Below are positions 23,645 to 27,442 of a stretch of 27,442 bases of DNA, piece after piece. The notes under the pieces are model-generated. The model had not been told where the DNA came from. It made no database searches and was given only the letters and a program-made list of their open reading frames with translations. The position numbers and the translations under genes were made by a program. The first letter of the stretch is position 1. Each line of letters opens with the position of its first letter. The stretch is from assembly GCA_934552695.1 (NCBI GenBank), contig CAKTER010000004.1, forward strand, positions 1-27,442, given 5' to 3'. Source of the DNA: an uncultured Eubacteriales bacterium. GTDB lineage: Bacteria > Bacillota > Clostridia > Lachnospirales > Anaerotignaceae.

Positions 23645-24475
23645 TTATTCGGCCACAGGAATCTTCCCCAGGCTTTTGCCGTAGCGATAGTTTTCTACCC
23701 GGAAGTCGTCGGGGGTAAAGGCGTAAAAATCCGTTACCGCCGGGTTCATCCAAAACGTGGGGGCCGGTTGAGGCTCCCGGGCTAAAAGCTCCCGCACCAG
23801 CGGGATGTGCCGGTCGTAAATGTGCATATCGCTGATGACATGAACCAGCTCCCCGGCCTTAAGCCCCGAAACCTGGGCCAGCATCAGCAGCAGAACGGAG
23901 TACTGCACCACGTTCCAGTTGTTGGCTACCAGGGTGTCCTGGCTTCGCTGGTTTAAAATGGCGTCCAGCCGGTTGCCGGTCACATGGAAGGTCATGCTGT
24001 AGGCGCAGGGATAGAGGTTCATTTCCGAAAGGTCGGCAAAATTATAAATATTGGTGAGGATGCGGCGGCTGGAGGGGTTGTGCTTTAGGTCGTAAAGCAC
24101 CCGGTCTACCTGATCGAAGTCCCCCTCGGGGTAGTGGTGCTTCACGCCCAGCTGGTAGCCGTAGGCCTTGCCGATGGTGCCGTCGGGGCCGGTCCATTGG
24201 TCCCAAATATGGGAGTTCAGGTCTTTGACGGCATTGGATTTTTTTTGCCAAATCCATAAAATTTCGTCGATGGCGGCTTTCCAGTTGGTGTAGCGCAGGG
24301 TCAGCAGGGGAAACTCCTTGCTTAAGTCGTAGCGGTTGACAATGCCAAAGCGCTTGATCGTGTGGGCCGGGGCGCCATCCTCCCAGCGGGGCCGGACGGG
24401 TTCGTTTTCATCGGAATACCCGTTTTCCAAAATATCCCGGCAGTTTTCGATAAACAGGGTGTCGGCGTAACTCAC
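23645..24475 (-). CDS. thyA: Thymidylate synthase
   Basis: Converts dUMP to dTMP using methylene-tetrahydrofolate. It has 276 residues. The nucleophile C157 lies in NLYPCAYSMTF (153-163), the phosphate-binding arginines are in NPSSRRILT (133-141), and QRSQDTLVANNW (176-187) and SDMHIYDRHI (215-224) match the conserved QRS.D and HIY motifs. Some positions differ from E. coli ThyA (for example NNWNVVQYS for the usual PFNIASYA), a variant type. The start is the GTG at 24475, overlapping the recR stop in GTGA, with AAGGAG 9 bases upstream. The open frame continuing upstream through recR is spurious. Confidence 0.93.
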   Translation of the reverse strand: MSYADTLFIENCRDILENGYSDENEPVRPRWEDGAPAHTIKRFGIVNRYDLSKEFPLLTLRYTNWKAAIDEILWIWQKKSNAVKDLNSHIWDQWTGPDGTIGKAYGYQLGVKHHYPEGDFDQVDRVLYDLKHNPSSRRILTNIYNFADLSEMNLYPCAYSMTFHVTGNRLDAILNQRSQDTLVANNWNVVQYSVLLLMLAQVSGLKAGELVHVISDMHIYDRHIPLVRELLAREPQPAPTFWMNPAVTDFYAFTPDDFRVENYRYGKSLGKIPVAE

Positions 24476-25074
24476 AACACTTCTCTCCTTCCCTCCAGCG
24501 CACGGGCCAGCGTGGCTTGATCCACATACTCCAAATCGCCGCCTACGGGGACGCCGTTGGCAATGCGGGTAACTTTGACGGGGAACAGCTTGAGCAGCCG
24601 GGCCAGATACAGGGCGGTGGCCTCCCCTTCTACCGTGGGGTTGGTGGCCAAAATAATCTCGTCGATGCCGCCCTGCTGGACCCGTTCCAGCAGCTCCTTG
24701 ATTTTTAAATCGTCGGGGCCCACGCCGTTCATGGGGGAAATGCACCCCTGCAAAACGTGGTACAGCCCGTGGTATTCGCCGGTGCGCTCGTAGGCGGCCA
24801 AATCCCGGGGGGATTCCACCACCATCACCGTGGCGGCGTCCCGTTTGGGGTTTTGGCAAACGGGGCATAGCTCGTCCTCCGAAAGGTTTTGGCATACGGC
24901 GCAGTAGCGAACCTTTTGTTTGGCCTCCCAAATGGCGTCGGTTAAAGCCCGTACCCGTTCCTCCGGTTGGGCAATCAGGTACAGGGCCAGCCGCCCGGCG
25001 GATTTTTTGCCAATGCCGGGTAACGAGGCCAGGGTGTCCATGAGCCGGGACAAGGCGTTGCCGTAGACCTGCAT
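24472..25074 (-). CDS. recR: Recombination protein RecR
   Basis: Works with RecO and RecF to load RecA at single-strand gaps. It has 200 residues, the standard length. It shows a helix-hairpin-helix (LASLPGIGKKSAGRLA, 15-30), a four-cysteine zinc finger (C58, C61, C70, C73), a TOPRIM domain beginning VMVVESPRDLAAYERTG (83-99) with the characteristic HVLQGCISPMNGVGPDDL, and a C-terminal GVPVGGDLEYVDQ Walker B-like segment. Its ATG abuts the ybaB stop (ATGTAAATG), and thyA overlaps its end. Confidence 0.97.
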   Translation of the reverse strand: MQVYGNALSRLMDTLASLPGIGKKSAGRLALYLIAQPEERVRALTDAIWEAKQKVRYCAVCQNLSEDELCPVCQNPKRDAATVMVVESPRDLAAYERTGEYHGLYHVLQGCISPMNGVGPDDLKIKELLERVQQGGIDEIILATNPTVEGEATALYLARLLKLFPVKVTRIANGVPVGGDLEYVDQATLARALEGRREVL

Positions 25075-25419
25075 TTACATCAACCCGCCGGTGAAGCGGC
25101 CCATGGTGCCGGCGGCGACCTCGTCGGCCTGCCGCAGCCCTTCGTTGACAGCGGATAAAATCAGGTCTTGCAGCATTTCTACATCGTCGGGGTCAACCAC
25201 TTCGGGGTCGATGGTGACAGACAGCAGCTCCTTTTTGCCGCTGACCTCCACCTTGACGGCGCCGCCCCCGGCGGAAGCGGCAATGACCTTTTCGGCCAGG
25301 GCCGCCTGGGCCTCTTCCATTTGCTTTTGCATTTTTTGAGCCTGCTTCATCAGGTTGTTCATGTTCATGCCGCCCATGCCGCCCATGGGGCCCATGCCAA
25401 ATCCTTTGCCTTTTGCCAT
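25075..25419 (-). CDS. YbaB/EbfC nucleoid-associated protein
   Basis: Small DNA-binding protein conserved next to dnaX and recR. It has 114 residues. A Gly/Met-rich N-terminus (5-20) precedes the typical helix [20 protein letters not shown] (22-41) and the strands [20 protein letters not shown] (55-74), followed by a C-terminal helix. The start ATG at 25419 has AGGAGG 9 bases upstream. The recR ATG follows its stop codon with no gap. Confidence 0.95.
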   Translation of the reverse strand: MAKGKGFGMGPMGGMGGMNMNNLMKQAQKMQKQMEEAQAALAEKVIAASAGGGAVKVEVSGKKELLSVTIDPEVVDPDDVEMLQDLILSAVNEGLRQADEVAAGTMGRFTGGLM

Positions 25420-25461
25420 TGTGTGTATCCTCCTAAATTTGAATTTTATGTGAGTTTATCT

Positions 25462-26178
25462 TTATTCCATATAAAACAGCCCCTGAGGGTCGTAGGGAAT
25501 GGATTGGGTGATGGTGATGCCGTAGTGGTCGTAAACCGTCCCGTCCCCGCTTTGGTCGATCCAGCGCCGGTCGAACTCGTCGGCGGCAATGAGGGTATGG
25601 CCTACGCAGGCGGGGTCGTTAAAGATAAAATAGGGGCGGGCGGCGTCGGCATAGCCCACGCAAATGACCCAATGCCCCTCGGTCAGATAGGTTTCCGGGT
25701 CGGTGGGGTCGTCCACATTGTAGCTGCCGTCGGCAGACCAGGCCTGCAAGGGGAGCAAAACCGGGTGCCCGGCGCTCAGGGCCGCTTTTAAATCGGAAAG
25801 CGTGAGGTTTTGCGTAGCGGTAAAGGCCACACCGGTGTCCTCGAAAAAGTGGGTGATGGCCTCCGGCGGGGTACCGGCCTCTGGCGTGGTGCCCAAAGCC
25901 TCTTCGTATCCCGTCAGGTTACGGTCGCCCTCATAGGGGAAGAGGGCGTTCATCAGCATTTGCACACAGGTGGCCCCGCAGGTGTAATCGCCGTATTGCC
26001 GCAGGGCGGGGAGGTCGATAAAAACCTCGGCCTCGGACAGGGAGGTGGTGTAGAGGCCGGAACCGGAAGAAGCCTTCCCGGGATTGGCCCCGCAGCCGGA
26101 AAACAGGAGCAGGGCCGCCCCGCACAGGGCGAGGGCCCGGCGGGAAAAACCGAAAAAGCAGGGGGGCGTTTGCTTCAT
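25462..26178 (-). CDS. C39-peptidase-like lipoprotein
   Basis: Predicted exported, lipid-anchored cysteine peptidase-like protein. It has 238 residues. The signal peptide (about 12-28) ends in the lipobox LFSGC with Cys29; it also carries SRRALAL, which looks like a twin-arginine motif, perhaps by chance. The peptidase C39-like fold is indicated by QYGDYTCGATCVQMLMNAL (61-79, catalytic C67), GHWVICVGY (168-176, His169) and FIFNDPA (184-190, Asn187 or Asp188). The start ATG at 26178 has GGAGG 7 bases upstream; the longer frame overlapping dnaX lacks a ribosome site. It sits 46 bases after dnaX and 42 before ybaB on the same strand, splitting a normally contiguous operon. Its target is unknown; no leader-peptide substrate or ABC domain is nearby. 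Confidence 0.85.
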   Translation of the reverse strand: MKQTPPCFFGFSRRALALCGAALLLFSGCGANPGKASSGSGLYTTSLSEAEVFIDLPALRQYGDYTCGATCVQMLMNALFPYEGDRNLTGYEEALGTTPEAGTPPEAITHFFEDTGVAFTATQNLTLSDLKAALSAGHPVLLPLQAWSADGSYNVDDPTDPETYLTEGHWVICVGYADAARPYFIFNDPACVGHTLIAADEFDRRWIDQSGDGTVYDHYGITITQSIPYDPQGLFYME

Positions 26179-26224
26179 GGGGCACCTCCGTTTGCGGTTA
26201 GGGACCGGTGTTTGGGTTGCCGGG

Positions 26225-27442
26225 TCATTCTTCAATCTCGGCATCGGGCAGCTTTTCCAAAAGCGCCGATAGGGCGGTGTCCTCCGCCGGGGCGGGGTCA
26301 AACCGTTCCTCAAAGTCCTTTTTCAGCATGGTTTGCAGCACCGGGGCCTGCCCCAGGGCTTCCTCCAAATATTCCCGCAGCTCCGGCATTTTCCGGCGGA
26401 CAATCCCCTCTACCCCGGCGTTTTCGCAAATCAGGTACAGGGCGTTCTCTTCCCAAAAGCCGGGGAACACGGCCTTTAGGGCCATTTGGGTGCCGATGGG
26501 GAACCGGGGGAGAACCCCCTGCCAAGCGGCCCTTGCCGCCTCCATGTTTTTGGTGGGAATGCGGGGCTTTTTTGCCGGCGGGGGTTCCACCGCCGGGGCC
26601 GGGACGGCTGCCGGGGGCGTGGCCGGGGCGGCGCTGATGGCCACCGGGCGCTCCTTCAGCTCCCGCTCCAGAGAGGCCAGCCGGGCAGAAAGTGCCTCCA
26701 AATTCCGGGGGGCTTCCTCCCCGGTGCAAATGCGGAGCAGCTCCACCTCCAGCAGAATCCGGGGACTGCGGGAGGTTTTTAGCTCGGGGGCCAACCGGGA
26801 AAACACTTGAATAAAGTACAAAAGCTCCTCCCGGGAAACGGCCCCGGCCCGCTCCTCCATGGCGGCAATGCTTTCGGCGGAAAGCTCCAAAATGGCCGCC
26901 GGGTCGGATAGGGTTTGGGCCACCAGCAGGTTCCGCAAGCGCAGCAGCAGCTCGGCCACAAACCGGTTTACGTCCCGGCCGCTGGCAAAGCTTTCGGCGG
27001 AAAGAGCAAAACAAGCGGCGCTATCCCGCTGGGCTAGGGCGGCAATCAGCCGGTCGTATACCGCATCGTCGGCAGCGCCCACTAACGATTCGGCCAGGGC
27101 CTCCGTAAGGGTTTGGCCGGCAAAGGTGGCGGCGCACTGGTCCAGCAGCGACAGCCCGTCCCGCAGGGAGCCCTCGGTAAGCCGGGCCAGGTATTGCAGG
27201 GCGGCGGGCTGGACGGGGATGCCCTCGGCGTCGGCTACCCGGCCCAGGGCGGCGGCCATGTCGGCCACAGAAATCCGCCGGAAATCGAACCGCTGGCACC
27301 GGGACAAAATGGTGGGCGGGATTTTTTGCGGGTCGGTGGTGGCCAAAATAAAAATGACGTGGGCCGGGGGCTCCTCCAGGGTTTTTAGCAGGGCGTTAAA
27401 GGCCGGGGTGGAGAGCATATGGACTTCGTCGATGATGTAGAC
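26225..27442 (-). CDS. dnaX: DNA polymerase III subunit gamma/tau (partial, 5' end outside window)
   Basis: Clamp-loader ATPase subunit. The last 405 residues are visible. They start inside the AAA+ domain with VYIIDEVHML (Walker B), then LLKTLEEPP, ATTDPQKIPPTILSRCQRF (sensor 1 and the SRC arginine finger) and LTEGSLRDGLSLLDQC (sensor 2). A helical collar follows to about residue 230 of the visible part, then a proline/alanine-rich linker with PAAVPAPAVEPPPAKKP. The C-terminal polymerase- or helicase-binding domain starts with AARAAWQGVLPRF. The N-terminal Walker A and zinc site lie to the right of the window. It is probably the first gene of the dnaX-ybaB-recR-thyA-folA unit. Confidence 0.95.
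   Translation of the reverse strand, partial: VYIIDEVHMLSTPAFNALLKTLEEPPAHVIFILATTDPQKIPPTILSRCQRFDFRRISVADMAAALGRVADAEGIPVQPAALQYLARLTEGSLRDGLSLLDQCAATFAGQTLTEALAESLVGAADDAVYDRLIAALAQRDSAACFALSAESFASGRDVNRFVAELLLRLRNLLVAQTLSDPAAILELSAESIAAMEERAGAVSREELLYFIQVFSRLAPELKTSRSPRILLEVELLRICTGEEAPRNLEALSARLASLERELKERPVAISAAPATPPAAVPAPAVEPPPAKKPRIPTKNMEAARAAWQGVLPRFPIGTQMALKAVFPGFWEENALYLICENAGVEGIVRRKMPELREYLEEALGQAPVLQTMLKKDFEERFDPAPAEDTALSALLEKLPDAEIEE

Noticed and set aside
24476..24931. Upstream extension of the thyA frame through recR
   Set aside because: Wrong frame of a conserved recR; the GTG at 24475 overlaps the recR stop and has AAGGAG upstream.
1..27442. CRISPR arrays, tRNA or rRNA genes, insertion sequences, attachment sites
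   Set aside because: No regularly spaced repeats, cloverleaf-like sequences, transposase or integrase frames, or long terminal repeats were seen by eye.

Overview
The window reads as the chromosome of a GC-rich, endospore-lineage Clostridia member, most likely Oscillospirales/Oscillospiraceae-like. This is inferred from gene content and signals, since no taxonomic search was possible. The supporting signs are a CwlD-type spore-cortex amidase, a guanine riboswitch in front of xpt, a class A RNase P RNA, the order dgt-dnaG-rpoD-trmK-nif3, strong GGAGG ribosome binding sites with several GTG/TTG starts, and an almost exclusive use of CGG for arginine. Most of the window is core genome; there are no insertion sequences, phage genes, tRNAs, rRNAs or CRISPR arrays.

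Layout. (1) 1-4893, minus strand: a purine salvage and uptake unit. A sigma-A promoter and guanine aptamer with terminator precede xpt, then a BMP-family lipoprotein, a double ATPase and a permease that runs off the left edge. (2) 5000-7123, minus: gltX followed by a DUF1003 membrane protein and a terminator. (3) 7166-10370, plus: cwlD, a DEAD-box RNA helicase, a DUF1292 protein with a His/Cys-rich N-terminus, and an overlapping HD-domain protein. (4) 10514-13950, plus: a LysR regulator, then a metal cluster with an ArsR/SmtB repressor carrying the CzrA-type zinc site and a P1B-2 Zn/Cd/Pb-type ATPase. The ATPase gene is broken by what looks like a 20-base deletion. Two near-identical operators flank the repressor gene. 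(5) 13979-18086, plus: dgt-dnaG-rpoD with a structured leader and a strong terminator. (6) 18112-21781, plus: trmK, a Nif3-family gene, a TGS/uridine-kinase-type nucleoside kinase and rnpB. (7) 21793-23086, minus: a secreted stalk-domain/DUF3298-like protein. (8) 23123-27442, minus: dnaX (partial), a C39-peptidase-like lipoprotein, ybaB, recR, thyA and folA, very tightly packed.

How the genes work together. The left unit couples purine sensing to salvage and, by inference, to purine or nucleoside import. The metal cluster has the logic of a zinc-sensing repressor controlling itself and an efflux pump, but the pump appears inactivated in this sequence. The right operon joins clamp-loader and recombination functions with thymidylate synthesis, and a secreted cysteine-protease-like lipoprotein is interposed. 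The most unusual observations are the pump deletion between GATGC repeats, the paired ArsR operators, the lipoprotein inside the dnaX-recR operon, and the tandem attenuator-like hairpins inside the BMP operon. I found no clearly new multi-gene system.
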